Below are positions 18,391 through 27,177 of a DNA stretch of 64,000 nt, one piece after another (positions within the stretch are counted from its first letter, which is position 1; the number at the start of each line of letters is the position of its first letter). The notes beneath the pieces are model-generated. The model was not told the origin of the DNA. It worked only from the letters and a program-made list of their open reading frames with translations, and did no database searches. The position numbers and the translations under genes are program-made. This DNA is from CAG-411 sp963643465 (GTDB taxonomy: Bacteria > Bacillota > Clostridia > Lachnospirales > Lachnospiraceae): NCBI GenBank assembly GCA_963643465.1, contig CAVIJT010000018.1:1-64000 (forward strand), in the 5' to 3' direction.

Positions 18391-18510
18391 CGAGTAGGCT
18401 GACTCCTACTCGATTCGCTTGCGAACATTCCGCACTATGTACTCCATGTTCTTACGCCCGGCAAATGCAATTTCATGCAAGTATGATTGTACTTGCCAGG
18501 CTTTTGTACC
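18391..18510. repeat. Copy B of the intergenic repeat (about 120 bp)
   Basis: Begins with the CGAGTAGG / CCTACTCG hairpin (identical to 8150-8171) and continues for about 100 bp that recur with high similarity at 33473-33578, including shared strings GAACATTCCGCACTA and ATGTTCTTACGCCCG. On the minus strand it follows the glucose-6-phosphate isomerase terminator and itself ends in a hairpin plus TTTTTT, so it may be a second terminator. The 18268-18390 stretch is A/T-rich with nothing else seen. Confidence 0.6.
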
Positions 18511-18550
18511 AAAAAAGGTGTTACACAAACTATTCTGTGTAACACCTTTT
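18511..18550 (-). terminator. Terminator after glucose-6-phosphate isomerase
   Basis: Perfect arms AAAAGGTGTTACAC and GTGTAACACCTTTT around a short loop, located about 35 nt downstream of the isomerase stop on the minus strand and followed by a T run. Confidence 0.85.
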
Positions 18551-18582
18551 CCTTATTTATTACTTCTTAGCACAATATCAAA

Positions 18583-19929
18583 TTATAATCTCTTTAATAA
18601 CTCTGCTCTTCTCTCTTCAAATCCAGGTTTTCCAAGCAATGCAAACATGTTCTTCTTATAGCTCTCAACACCTGGCTGATCAAATGGATTTACACCTAAA
18701 ATGTATCCACTAACACCACATGCGAACTCGAAGAAATAGAATAACTCTCCTAATGCGAACTCATCTTTTGTTGCTACATTAACCATAAGGTTTGGAACCT
18801 GTCCATCGGTATGTGCGCAAAGAGTTCCCTTCATAGCAGATTTGTTGATGAAATCAACGTTCTTACCTGCTAAGTAGTTCAATCCATCTAAGTCATTCTC
18901 TTCCTCTTCCATAACGATTTCACAACCTGCATCTTCTAAGTTTACAACAGTCTCGAACATACATCTCTGTCCGTCCTGAATAAACTGTCCCATAGAGTGA
19001 AGGTCTGTTGTTAAATCTACAGATGCTGGGAAAATTCCCTTCTGGTCTTTTCCTTCGCTCTCGCCGTAAAGCTGTTTCCACCACTCACCAATATAATGAA
19101 GAGATGGCTCGTAGTTTGCTAAAATCTCAACGCCTTTTCCTTTGCGAAGCAAAATGTTACGGATAGCTGCATAAAGAACAGAACCATTTTCTTTAAATGA
19201 CTTTGTAAGGCACTCTTCTCTCATGCTTGCAGCACCTTCCATAAGTTTTGTAATATCTGCACCACTTACTGCAATTGGAAGTAAACCTACACCTGTAAGT
19301 ACAGAGAAACGTCCTCCTACATCATCAGGAACTACAAAACTCTCATAACCTTCTTCGTTTGCAAGGTTCTTTAAAGCTCCCTTTTCCTTATCAGTTGTAG
19401 CATAAATTCTCTTATTTGCCTCTTCCTTACCGTATTTTTCAATCAATTTCTTCTTAAATACACGGAACGCAATAGCTGGCTCTGTTGTAGTACCTGACTT
19501 ACTGATCATGTTAATAGAGAAATCACGATCCCCTACTACATCTAATAAATGAGAAATATATGTTGTACTGATGTTATTACCTACGAAGTAAATCTCTGGA
19601 GTCTTACGGATTTCTTTTGATACACTATTATAAAAGCTGTGTCTTAAAAATTCGATTGCAGCTCTTGCACCAAGATAAGAACCACCGATACCAATTACTA
19701 ACAACACTTCAGAATCACTCTGAATCTTAGCAGCAGCTTTCTGAATACGATCAAACTCTTCTTTATCATAATTGATAGGAAGATCAATCCATCCCAAGAA
19801 ATCATTTCCTGCACCAGATCTTTCTACTAAAGTCTTCTTTGCATCTTCTGCAATTCTCTCCATCATATCCAACTCAGCATCATTGATAAAATTCTTAGCA
19901 GCTGAATAATCAAATGTTACTTTTGACAT
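18583..19929 (-). CDS. pgi: Glucose-6-phosphate isomerase
   Basis: A 448-residue phosphoglucose isomerase of the short bacterial type, interconverting glucose-6-phosphate and fructose-6-phosphate in glycolysis and gluconeogenesis. Family signatures are present: VIGIGGSYLGARAAIE (phosphate-binding region), SKSGTTTEPAIAFR, DDVGGRFSVLTGVGLLPIA (PGI signature 1) and the C-terminal GVNPFDQPGVESYK. The ATG is preceded by GGAAAG. It is expressed alone, with its own promoter upstream and a strong terminator downstream. Confidence 0.97.
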   Translation of the reverse strand: MSKVTFDYSAAKNFINDAELDMMERIAEDAKKTLVERSGAGNDFLGWIDLPINYDKEEFDRIQKAAAKIQSDSEVLLVIGIGGSYLGARAAIEFLRHSFYNSVSKEIRKTPEIYFVGNNISTTYISHLLDVVGDRDFSINMISKSGTTTEPAIAFRVFKKKLIEKYGKEEANKRIYATTDKEKGALKNLANEEGYESFVVPDDVGGRFSVLTGVGLLPIAVSGADITKLMEGAASMREECLTKSFKENGSVLYAAIRNILLRKGKGVEILANYEPSLHYIGEWWKQLYGESEGKDQKGIFPASVDLTTDLHSMGQFIQDGQRCMFETVVNLEDAGCEIVMEEEENDLDGLNYLAGKNVDFINKSAMKGTLCAHTDGQVPNLMVNVATKDEFALGELFYFFEFACGVSGYILGVNPFDQPGVESYKKNMFALLGKPGFEERRAELLKRL

Positions 19930-20041
19930 TTCTCTTTCCTTCTTTCTTAAAATCTTACTATCTTAGGGTATCTGTTAAAAACATGAACAGATATGGAACT
20001 TCTGTTTTACCAGAAATTTCAGTCCTTTGACCACTGTTTCC

Positions 20042-20070
20042 ATTTTAGCAAAACCCGTAGATTATGGCAA
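20042..20070 (-). promoter_or_regulatory. Promoter for glucose-6-phosphate isomerase
   Basis: Minus strand: -35 TTGCCA (20070-20065), 17-nt spacer, -10 TAAAAT (20047-20042). It lies just beyond the sulfotransferase stop codon and about 110 nt upstream of the isomerase ATG. Confidence 0.55.
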
Positions 20071-20075
20071 GTTTT

Positions 20076-21203
20076 TTATTTCCCAGAATACATTCCAAAC
20101 ATATCTTTTACTCTGTCAATTGTACGTTTTGACTCTTGTTGACTAATTATGCGCTCTAATTTATCAATTCTTCTATTTGCCTCCATATTGGCAAGGCACA
20201 AAAATCGTACCATCTCATCCATATAATCCTTATTAAGCTGAGACCATTTTTCCTTATGCTTTCTCTTCTGGAACAAAGGCAAACCATCTTTGATATATTC
20301 CTCTACAATTTTTTGATTATCCTCTTTATAGTGTTCCATAAATTCTTCTGCTTCTTCATCTGACATCAGACTATACTGACTGGCCTCTCTTGAAGAGGAA
20401 CAACAACTTCTAAGAATATACTCAAAATATTGCCTTTCCTCATGCTGTATTCCATTAATCGTGTTAATGACACGCTTAATGGCACAGGCATTTTCTGTAA
20501 TTCCATGATTTTGCTCACTTTTATTACTTTCCTTTGGAAAGGTATCATCAACCTCAATCCCAAAAATATCCATAAAATCATCAACCAAAGAATTATTCTT
20601 AAAAAATGTCCGATCAAAACGCTTTACAATTATATTTTCCTTTCCAAACACATCAGATAATATATGCAAATAATTATAATAATCTAATGCAACATATTTT
20701 TTGTATGTCTTTATATATTCTTCCCAAGTAAGACTACTCAAATTTTCTGAAGCACTATGTTTTACCAACTGGTTGTACCAAGACATGGCATAATCTACCT
20801 GACTGCGCAAATAAATAATAATTTTTATCTGAACATTGCGCTCCTTCGCCCACTGCACAAGTGCTTTTCCATTTGTTTTATACAATTTACGACGAAACAG
20901 CATCGAATACGCTCCCTCATCTGACAACAAAACAGTATCAAATGTATCAAATTTCTGTTCAACGATGCCCAATCCTCTCTGAAAAATCTCTTTTTCCCGT
21001 TCTTTGTCTCTAACACCATTTCTTACATATTTACTTGTTAAGAAAAGTCCATTACGACGCTTAGATTTGTGTTCGTAAACAAAGGGCATAATTGGATAAC
21101 AAAGTCCCTTTTCCTCAAGAATCTCTCTGTGATCTGTACAAAAACTCTGGATTGTAGTTGTTCCAGTCTTAGGCGAACCAATGTGAAAATATAATGTTTT
21201 CAT
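20076..21203 (-). CDS. Sulfotransferase-family protein
   Basis: A 375-residue protein with the two PAPS-binding elements of sulfotransferases: a 5'-phosphosulfate loop near the N-terminus (FHIGSPKTGTTTIQ, about residues 5-18) and a 3'-phosphate-binding segment (IIIYLRSQVDYAMSWYNQ, about 125-142). It would move sulfate from PAPS onto a carbohydrate or other hydroxyl acceptor; the acceptor cannot be predicted. The ATG at 21203 is used because GAGG lies six bases upstream, and the in-frame GTG four codons earlier is that site itself. No PAPS-synthesis or glycan genes are adjacent, so it is an orphan here. There is no signal peptide; it is cytoplasmic. Confidence 0.7.
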   Translation of the reverse strand: MKTLYFHIGSPKTGTTTIQSFCTDHREILEEKGLCYPIMPFVYEHKSKRRNGLFLTSKYVRNGVRDKEREKEIFQRGLGIVEQKFDTFDTVLLSDEGAYSMLFRRKLYKTNGKALVQWAKERNVQIKIIIYLRSQVDYAMSWYNQLVKHSASENLSSLTWEEYIKTYKKYVALDYYNYLHILSDVFGKENIIVKRFDRTFFKNNSLVDDFMDIFGIEVDDTFPKESNKSEQNHGITENACAIKRVINTINGIQHEERQYFEYILRSCCSSSREASQYSLMSDEEAEEFMEHYKEDNQKIVEEYIKDGLPLFQKRKHKEKWSQLNKDYMDEMVRFLCLANMEANRRIDKLERIISQQESKRTIDRVKDMFGMYSGK

Positions 21204-21425
21204 AAGAAGCCTCACTTTCTATTCAAACTGCTTTTTAACCTTATGATATTGATACAAGCATACATTTTTTGACCTTTTAATCCTTGTATCATATTATATT
21301 TCCCATTTGGCATTTTTAAGTCACTTTCTCGTCACTTTCACACATGTTTTATATACATTTTTGCCACATTTTTCTCACAATTATTTATCCATTTTGCATA
21401 TAGTATCTATGGGTAGGCAAACATA

Positions 21426-22310
21426 CTACACTTCACCTAAATACTCTCTTAATATCTCCTGTAAAAGCTGCTCTCCATCTTCTGTTTTCTTTTCCTCCTC
21501 TTTTGGCTCTAACATGTTTTTTTCCAATTTCACTTCTGCCTCTTCCTGTTTTTCTCTCAACTCTTCTGCTTTTTTCTCTCGCTTCATACGTTCCTGCTTT
21601 AACTCTGCCACAAGTTCTTTTTTTACTCGTTCCAATTCTTCTCGCTTTACATTGGTCCGTTCCTTTTTTACTTTCGGTGCTTTTTCTTTAGCCTTTTTTG
21701 TTTCTTTTTTATTGCTTTTCTGCATTTTAGCCATTTCTTCTTTTTTCTTTAATTCCTGCTGTATTTTTTGAAATCCTACAGGGTCAGCCTCTTCTTTTTG
21801 CAGTCTTGGTATGTATACATTTTCCAAATACTCAGACAAACTCCACTGTAACTTTTTCTTTTTTCCACGAGTATCCGATAGCATAATAAAACTTATCCAC
21901 ATTGTACACATAAATATCAAACATACGCTCTCATCAATCAACGCATTCTTTCCACAATTCATATATATCCCCAGAACCAAGGATATTACTGCAATACATC
22001 CACTTAATATACGTGCTTGTCCACAACGTTTTTCCCATGTGCATAAAAAAACTCCCAGAATTTTTTGCTTATTCACATATTTATCCACAAATTTATCCAC
22101 ATTATTCACATTTAATCCAAATTTATAACTCACAAAAAAGTTTTGTTTAAATTTTTCTGTAAATGGGTGGGTATTTGTTCCCATTTCTAGGGTTCGTTTT
22201 ATCATTCTGCTGTACTTTACGCCAAGCAACACCTCCATTCCTACTCCAAGCAAAACTACACCAACTAATACATAGCGCAACACATGGTTTGTTACTAACT
22301 GTTCTAACAT
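21426..22310 (-). CDS. Membrane protein with long charged coiled-coil C-terminus
   Basis: A 294-residue protein of unknown family. One transmembrane helix lies at about 10-30, followed by a cytoplasmic-type segment, then two more hydrophobic helices (about 98-117 and 125-143). The last 140 residues are extremely rich in Lys and Glu and predicted coiled coil (KKEEMAKMQK, KREELERVKKEL, EEAEVKLEK). The ATG at 22310 has AAAGGAG at the right distance; upstream in-frame starts overlap the MITE-like element. It is alone, between the sulfotransferase and the mobile element. A scaffolding role is possible, but nothing in the sequence proves it. Confidence 0.55.
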   Translation of the reverse strand: MLEQLVTNHVLRYVLVGVVLLGVGMEVLLGVKYSRMIKRTLEMGTNTHPFTEKFKQNFFVSYKFGLNVNNVDKFVDKYVNKQKILGVFLCTWEKRCGQARILSGCIAVISLVLGIYMNCGKNALIDESVCLIFMCTMWISFIMLSDTRGKKKKLQWSLSEYLENVYIPRLQKEEADPVGFQKIQQELKKKEEMAKMQKSNKKETKKAKEKAPKVKKERTNVKREELERVKKELVAELKQERMKREKKAEELREKQEEAEVKLEKNMLEPKEEEKKTEDGEQLLQEILREYLGEV

Positions 22311-22337
22311 TGTTCTTTCTCCTTTCATACCTTTGTT

Positions 22338-22530
22338 GTAACTATTCACACCCCTCCCCATATATTCGCACTCGTCGTCCTTACGGACGCCATTTCCGTG
22401 CTACGCACTAAGACTGCTCATATATGGGGAGGCAACTCTATTCGAGTGCCTCTATAATGGAACAATCAGCTACTTATATGCCAGCATAACGTATCTAATT
22501 GTTCCATTATAGAGTGTTCTGAATAGTTAC
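22338..22530. mobile_element. MITE-like element with inverted ends and 8-bp target duplication
   Basis: The 193-bp element starts GTAACTATTCA and ends TGAATAGTTAC, perfect 11-bp inverted ends. It is flanked on both sides by CCTTTGTT (22330-22337 and 22531-22538), an 8-bp direct repeat expected of a target-site duplication. Inside are two further perfect palindromes: 13-bp arms at 22353-22365 and 22420-22432, and 17-bp arms at 22450-22466 and 22498-22514. It has no coding capacity. Fragments with the same ends occur at 33373, 34543 and 35765. Confidence 0.8.
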
Positions 22531-22541
22531 CCTTTGTTAAT

Positions 22542-22584
22542 AAAAAAAGGAAACAAAAACAAGCCCTCTTGTTTTTGTTTCCTC
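22542..22584 (-). terminator. Terminator after the MTAN operon
   Basis: Arms AGGAAACAAAAACAAG and CTTGTTTTTGTTTCCT form a 16-bp stem; on the minus strand the T run of the TAAAAAAAG stretch follows. It ends the phosphatase-PAP2-MTAN operon and directly adjoins the mobile element. Confidence 0.85.
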
Positions 22585-22667
22585 TTTTGTAACCTTTTGG
22601 TATTTGTATCATATCATGTTTTATTCCAAATGAAAATAAAAATCGGTAGACTAAAATCGCCTTAATT

Positions 22668-23369
22668 CTACACTAAAGTTTCCATCATGCCTGTCAACAA
22701 TTTTACGGTATGCTCAATTGCCTTTGCCTCAAATTCACCATAATCCATAGTTGCACTATTATCCGCTTTATCAGAAATGGCACGTATTACTAAAAATGGT
22801 ATTTCATTTACATAGCACGCCTGAGCAATAGCAGCACCTTCCATCTCTGTACAATATCCAGAAAATTGTTTAATCAGATAATCTTTTTTCTCCTTATCTG
22901 AAATAAACTGGTCTCCACTTACGACTCTTCCTACAAAAGTTTGAATCTCTGGATTGACTTTTTTGTTGACTTCTTCTGCCACGGAAAGCAATTCTTTATC
23001 GGCAACAAATACAGAATTATCCATTCTTGGAATAATCCCCGGTTCATAACCAAAACCAGTTGCATCCATATCATGTTGTAAGGCATCACTTGACAGTACA
23101 ATATCTCCAATATTTATCTCATTTTTTAAGGAACCAGCCACTCCTGTATTAATTACTGCTTCCACCTGAAAATCATCCACCAAAATCTGTGTACAGATTC
23201 CTGCATTGACTTTTCCAATACCACTGCGCACAATGACTACATCTTTTCCTGCCAAATCTCCTTCAAAAAAATCCATGCCAGCTTTCTTTTCAATTCTTTT
23301 CACCTGCATTTTTTCTTTTAAACGGCTAACTTCTTCATCCATTGCACCGATAATACCAATTGTTTTCAT
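22668..23369 (-). CDS. mtnN: 5'-methylthioadenosine/S-adenosylhomocysteine nucleosidase
   Basis: A 233-residue MTAN. It hydrolyses methylthioadenosine and S-adenosylhomocysteine to adenine and the thioribose products, recycling methyl-cycle by-products and feeding AI-2 and methionine salvage. It shows the N-terminal IGIIGAMDEEV with its catalytic Glu, NTGVAGSL, the substrate-binding TEMEGAAIAQ and the catalytic Asp in RAISDKADN. AGGAGG precedes the ATG. It is the third gene of a compact operon, 17 nt after the PAP2 gene and closed by a terminator. Confidence 0.96.
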   Translation of the reverse strand: MKTIGIIGAMDEEVSRLKEKMQVKRIEKKAGMDFFEGDLAGKDVVIVRSGIGKVNAGICTQILVDDFQVEAVINTGVAGSLKNEINIGDIVLSSDALQHDMDATGFGYEPGIIPRMDNSVFVADKELLSVAEEVNKKVNPEIQTFVGRVVSGDQFISDKEKKDYLIKQFSGYCTEMEGAAIAQACYVNEIPFLVIRAISDKADNSATMDYGEFEAKAIEHTVKLLTGMMETLV

Positions 23370-23386
23370 TGTATTTCCTCCTGTTT

Positions 23387-23935
23387 TTATTGTTTTTCTT
23401 TGCTCTTTCTCTCTTTTATCTGAAAAATTCCCATAACAACTTTATATCCTACAAAACCTGCAATCACACCCACAATAATTCCGCCTAATACATCTGTAGG
23501 ATAGTGCATATACAAATACATCCGAGAAATTGCAACCACAATTGCAATTCCCAATGCAACATGTCCCATTTTTATTTGCTTTGCCAAGTAAAGGGCTGTA
23601 GTTCCTGTAAAGCAGACTGCTGTATGCCCCGATGGGAACGAAAAATCTTTCTGCCTTGCTGCAATCAATTCAATGGTATCCTTCACATCATATGGTCGTA
23701 TTCTGGCAACCAACGGTTTTAACAATCCGTTACATAAAATCAAATCTGCCAGTAATGCACAAGATAAAATAATTCCAGCTTTTCTTGTCTTTGGAATACA
23801 GAGTAACACTGCTGCCCACACAATCCAAAAAATTCCACCCATTCCTCCAAGATGGGTGACATATGAAAAAAAGTTATCCAATATAGGATTTCGAAGTGTC
23901 TGTATCCAATCTAATAATTGAAATTCCCAATCCAT
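23387..23935 (-). CDS. PAP2-family membrane phosphatase
   Basis: A 182-residue integral membrane protein with about five helices and the three lipid-phosphatase motifs: KPLVARIRP (motif 1), FPSGHTAVCF (motif 2) and SRMYLYMHYPTDVLGG (motif 3), with both catalytic His residues in place. Likely substrates are lipid phosphates such as undecaprenyl pyrophosphate or phosphatidylglycerol phosphate; the sequence does not tell which. It lies between a histidine phosphatase (14 nt) and MTAN (17 nt) in one operon. Confidence 0.9.
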   Translation of the reverse strand: MDWEFQLLDWIQTLRNPILDNFFSYVTHLGGMGGIFWIVWAAVLLCIPKTRKAGIILSCALLADLILCNGLLKPLVARIRPYDVKDTIELIAARQKDFSFPSGHTAVCFTGTTALYLAKQIKMGHVALGIAIVVAISRMYLYMHYPTDVLGGIIVGVIAGFVGYKVVMGIFQIKERKSKEKQ

Positions 23936-23949
23936 ACATCCACCCCAAT

Positions 23950-24495
23950 CTATTCTTCTGTAAAATTAAATTTCACAATCTCACAATTTCTGATTCCATA
24001 CCCGGCATATTCCTCATTGCTCATATCTTCAAAATAAGAACGAATCACCCTTGCAATTCCATTATGTGCCACTAAAAGGTATGTTTTCTCTTTATCTGCC
24101 TTCACATCATCCAGCAAATTGTAAATGCGTTGTGCCAGTTTTAACATAGTCTCTCCACCATCAAAAGAATCGATAAAATGCTGTTTTGCCTGCTGAAATT
24201 CCTCGCCTCTTCTTGGCGTACCTTCGTATTTTCCAAAACACTGCTCTCTCAGTCGTTCTTCTGCTCTTGCAGGAATTCCAGTGACTTGTGAAATACGCTT
24301 TGCCGTTTCTGCTGCACGAATGAGAGGAGAATATAAAATCTCATCAATATGCAGACCTTCTTTCACAATCTTTTCTCCTAATTCCTGTGCCTGTTCATAT
24401 CCCAATGGAGTAAGCTCCACATCTGTTGCTCCACAAATCTTTCGCTCCACATTCCACACCGTCTGACCGTGTCTGGTATAATATACATGCGCCAT
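23950..24495 (-). CDS. Histidine phosphatase (phosphoglycerate-mutase-like) family protein
   Basis: A 181-residue protein with the phosphohistidine motif YYTRHGQTVWN at the N-terminus (catalytic His about residue 8), the second Arg in SPLIRAAETA, and a C-terminal catalytic His in VAHNGIARV. These proteins remove phosphate from small metabolites such as sugar phosphates, phosphoribazole or phosphoserine. The cobC-like reaction cannot be assigned because no cobalamin genes are nearby. It is the first gene of the operon with PAP2 and MTAN; an AGGAGG-like stretch precedes the ATG. Confidence 0.9.
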   Translation of the reverse strand: MAHVYYTRHGQTVWNVERKICGATDVELTPLGYEQAQELGEKIVKEGLHIDEILYSPLIRAAETAKRISQVTGIPARAEERLREQCFGKYEGTPRRGEEFQQAKQHFIDSFDGGETMLKLAQRIYNLLDDVKADKEKTYLLVAHNGIARVIRSYFEDMSNEEYAGYGIRNCEIVKFNFTEE

Positions 24496-24665
24496 GCTAA
24501 AACCTCCTTTTTTTCACAGTGTATCATATCATATTTTATAAGGTAGCTCAAGTTACTTGCAACAACTGACCACTGATTTTAACGACAGTTTTTTCCATAC
24601 TTTAATCTGTTAGAGAGAAACACTATCTATCATAAACACATATATGAAAGTTTCCAGTTCGCCTA

Positions 24666-24694
24666 TTGCAATATCCATACAAAAAATTTATAAT
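24666..24694 (+). promoter_or_regulatory. Promoter of the TSCPD-murG-DUF6465 group
   Basis: -35 TTGCAA (24666-24671), 17-nt spacer and a perfect -10 TATAAT (24689-24694), about 75 nt upstream of the first ATG. The hairpin-like A/T-rich leader shows no recognised regulatory motif. The rest of the 24496-24768 gap is empty. Confidence 0.7.
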
Positions 24695-24768
24695 ATAAGA
24701 TAATGAGTTCACAAACACTTATATAGGTTCTGTTTCATTCACAAACAGACACTAAGGAGGATATTAAT

Positions 24769-25023
24769 ATGGTATATAAGACGAAGGGCGTCTGTTCCAA
24801 AGAGATTCACATAGAGATAGAAGACGATATTGTAAAGAACGTACAGATAATTGGCGGATGTGCTGGTAATACGGTTGGTGTTTCCAGATTAGCAGAAGGA
24901 ATGCCAGTAGACACTGTCATTGAACGTTTAGAAGGAATTCCTTGTGGTTTTAAAGGAACCTCCTGTCCAGACCAGCTTGCAAAAGCATTAAAGGCATATA
25001 AAGAACAAACGAACAATCAATAA
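24769..25023 (+). CDS. TIGR03905-family TSCPD domain protein
   Basis: An 84-residue protein ending in the GTSCPDQLAKAL motif that names the TSCPD domain, with a conserved N-terminal Cys (GVCSKEIHIEIED) and GGCAGN. A similar domain occurs at the C-terminus of some vitamin-B12-dependent ribonucleotide reductases; the stand-alone short form (TIGR03905) is common in anaerobes and its job is not known. Perfect AAGGAGG before the ATG. It is first of three plus-strand genes, 31 nt before murG. Confidence 0.88.
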   Translation: MVYKTKGVCSKEIHIEIEDDIVKNVQIIGGCAGNTVGVSRLAEGMPVDTVIERLEGIPCGFKGTSCPDQLAKALKAYKEQTNNQ

Positions 25024-25054
25024 ATTATCTCGTTATGGAAAGGGTTATTTTTAA

Positions 25055-26119
25055 ATGAAACGTATTGTATTAACGGGCGGCGGTACAGCCGGCCACGTAA
25101 CTCCAAACATAGCCTTACTGCCAGAATTAAAAAAGCAGGGCTATGATGTACACTACATCGGCTCCAAAGAAGGTATTGAGAAAGAGTTGATTAGTGAATT
25201 TGATATTCCATATTATGGAATATCTTCTGGAAAACTTCGCCGTTATTTTGATTTAAAAAATTTCAGCGATCCTTTCCGGGTATTAAAAGGATGTCAAGAA
25301 GCATCTACTCTTATTAAAAAATTGAAACCTAATGTTGTTTTTTCAAAAGGTGGTTTTGTATCCGTTCCTGTTGTATGGGCAGCAAAAAGACACCATATTC
25401 CTTCCATCATCCACGAATCGGATATGACACCTGGACTTGCAAACAAACTTTGCCTGCGCTATGCAGCAAAGGTATGTTGTAATTTTCCAGAAACTGTTTC
25501 GGCTTTGCCTAATGGAAAAGCAGTATTAACAGGTTCCCCAATTCGAAAAGAATTATTTACGGGAAACAAAGCAGAAGGATTAAAATTTTGTGGTTTCCAC
25601 ATTTCAAAACCAGTCATTTTAATAATCGGTGGCAGTCTTGGCTCCGTTGTGGTAAACAACGCAGTCCGAAACATTCTTCCTGATTTATTACAGGATTTTC
25701 AGGTAATTCACCTTTGTGGAAAAGGCAAAACAGACAAATCTTTAGAAGGTACAAAGGGATATGTACAATTTGAATACATCAAAAAAGAATTAAGTGACTT
25801 AATGGATGCAGCCGATTTGGTTATTTCAAGAGCAGGTGCCAATGCCATTTGTGAACTTTTAGCACTGAAAAAACCAAATATTTTAATTCCATTGTCTGCG
25901 GCAGCAAGCCGAGGCGATCAGATTTTAAATGCTGCTTCTTTTGAAAAACAAGGATACAGTTATGTTATCAAAGAAGAAGACTTAACAGGTGATGCGTTAA
26001 AACAGGCTATACAGACTGTTTATAATAAAAGATCTGCTTATGTAACAGCCATGGAAAGCAGTCCATTAAACAATCCAATTGAAAAGATTGTTTCACTTTT
26101 GGATGAAGTGGCAAAATAA
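25055..26119 (+). CDS. murG: UDP-GlcNAc:lipid I GlcNAc transferase MurG
   Basis: A 354-residue GT28-family enzyme that converts lipid I to lipid II on the inner face of the membrane. The first glycine-rich loop GGGTAGHVTPN (residues 7-17), the KGGFVSVP segment, the second loop IGGSLGS and the nucleotide-sugar motif SRAGANAICELLAL are all present. The gene stands outside a division/cell-wall cluster, between TSCPD and DUF6465. The first Gly-rich loop and the acceptor region are intact, so I expect an active enzyme. Whether it is the only MurG in the genome cannot be told. Confidence 0.94.
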   Translation: MKRIVLTGGGTAGHVTPNIALLPELKKQGYDVHYIGSKEGIEKELISEFDIPYYGISSGKLRRYFDLKNFSDPFRVLKGCQEASTLIKKLKPNVVFSKGGFVSVPVVWAAKRHHIPSIIHESDMTPGLANKLCLRYAAKVCCNFPETVSALPNGKAVLTGSPIRKELFTGNKAEGLKFCGFHISKPVILIIGGSLGSVVVNNAVRNILPDLLQDFQVIHLCGKGKTDKSLEGTKGYVQFEYIKKELSDLMDAADLVISRAGANAICELLALKKPNILIPLSAAASRGDQILNAASFEKQGYSYVIKEEDLTGDALKQAIQTVYNKRSAYVTAMESSPLNNPIEKIVSLLDEVAK

Positions 26120-26160
26120 CGGGCAGAATATGCAACTGATACACAGTTTTATTTAATTTA

Positions 26161-26556
26161 TTGGAGGAAATAATTATGGGAAGACCAAAGAGATCTGCTG
26201 CAAAGAAAGCAGCAGCTAAAACTGCAAACACACAAAAAACTACAACTACAGCAGCAGCTAAGAGCGAAGCTGTTTCAATTGTACCAGGAATACCAAGACA
26301 GCTTCCATTAAAGCCTTTAAAATCTGCACAAGCTGCAAAAAAGGCTGCTAAGAAAGCACAGGCTGCAGATGAAGTGTTTATTCAGTTTGGCGGAAAAGAA
26401 CTTTCTCACAAAGATGTGTTAGCAAGAATCCGCGAAACATATAAAAATTCAGGCGCAACTGATATCATTACTTCTTTAAAGGCATATGTAAAGCCAGAAG
26501 AAAACAAAATTTACTATGTAATTAACAAAGATATCACAGGCTCTATTGACTATTAA
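26161..26556 (+). CDS. DUF6465 family protein
   Basis: A 131-residue protein. The first 70 residues are a low-complexity Ala/Lys region (histone-H1-like in composition) with repeats of AAKKAAKKA. The last 60 form a small folded domain (EVFIQFGGKELSHKDVLARI, ending ITGSIDY) that I match to DUF6465 of Lachnospiraceae. The basic tail could bind nucleic acid or the nucleoid, but this is inference. Ribosome site TGGAGG. Third gene of its group, followed at once by a strong terminator. Confidence 0.75.
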   Translation: MEEIIMGRPKRSAAKKAAAKTANTQKTTTTAAAKSEAVSIVPGIPRQLPLKPLKSAQAAKKAAKKAQAADEVFIQFGGKELSHKDVLARIRETYKNSGATDIITSLKAYVKPEENKIYYVINKDITGSIDY

Positions 26557-26610
26557 TAAAAAGGAGATGCGTTTCTTTAGCAAAATGCTAAGTTACGCAT
26601 CTCCTTTTTG
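26557..26610. terminator. Bidirectional terminator between DUF6465 and carD genes
   Basis: Arms AAAAAGGAGATGCG and CGCATCTCCTTTTT with a nested inner hairpin (TTAGCAAAATGCTAA). T runs on both strands make it suitable for the converging DUF6465 (+) and CarD (-) transcripts. Confidence 0.9.
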
Positions 26611-26633
26611 TTATCTATTGCTTCTCTCATATC

Positions 26634-27143
26634 TTAGGATGCCTGCTGCTCTACCCTAGAAATAATAAAGTCTTCCACCTGTTCTTTTTCTATTCCTAAA
26701 GAAAGCGCTAGCTCCCCATATAAATGATCTTCTGCTTCTTTGTAAAAACGCTCATCCGTAACTGCAACTTTTCTTCCATTTGCAATACACTCCTGTTTGC
26801 GGTGGTATAGTGATTTTAAAACTTTTACCCATTCACGACAATCACAGGTAACCAACGCATCTTTATATTTCTCGTTGCGAGATTTATCGTTAGCAACAGG
26901 CAGTTGTTCAATTTGTGGAATTTCCTTAATAAGACTCTCTGCTTCATTTTTGGATAATATCTCACGCATAACAACTTTTTGATTATCCACAGCGGTGTAA
27001 ATTTTGTTGCCCTTTGTATAGACTTTGGATAATACATAATACAGTTTTTGATTGTCCACACCCGGAATATCCACATGTGTAATATCCTCCACTACACAAA
27101 CGCCATGCTTACCATAATTTACATACTGACCTTTTTCGAACAT
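26634..27143 (-). CDS. CarD family transcriptional regulator
   Basis: A 169-residue protein with an N-terminal CarD/TRCF-RID-type beta domain (FEKGQYVNYGKHGVCVVEDI, about 1-60), which in other bacteria binds the RNA polymerase beta subunit, and a helical C-terminal DNA-binding domain (about 65-165). It is likely a global modulator of promoter open complexes. The ATG at 27143 follows AAGGA at good spacing; two nearer-upstream in-frame starts are too close to that site. It lies 34 nt downstream of a small MraZ-like gene on the same strand, probably one transcript. Confidence 0.85.
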   Translation of the reverse strand: MFEKGQYVNYGKHGVCVVEDITHVDIPGVDNQKLYYVLSKVYTKGNKIYTAVDNQKVVMREILSKNEAESLIKEIPQIEQLPVANDKSRNEKYKDALVTCDCREWVKVLKSLYHRKQECIANGRKVAVTDERFYKEAEDHLYGELALSLGIEKEQVEDFIISRVEQQAS

Positions 27144-27177
27144 TATTGCCATCCTTTCTTCAAACAACGATTATATG

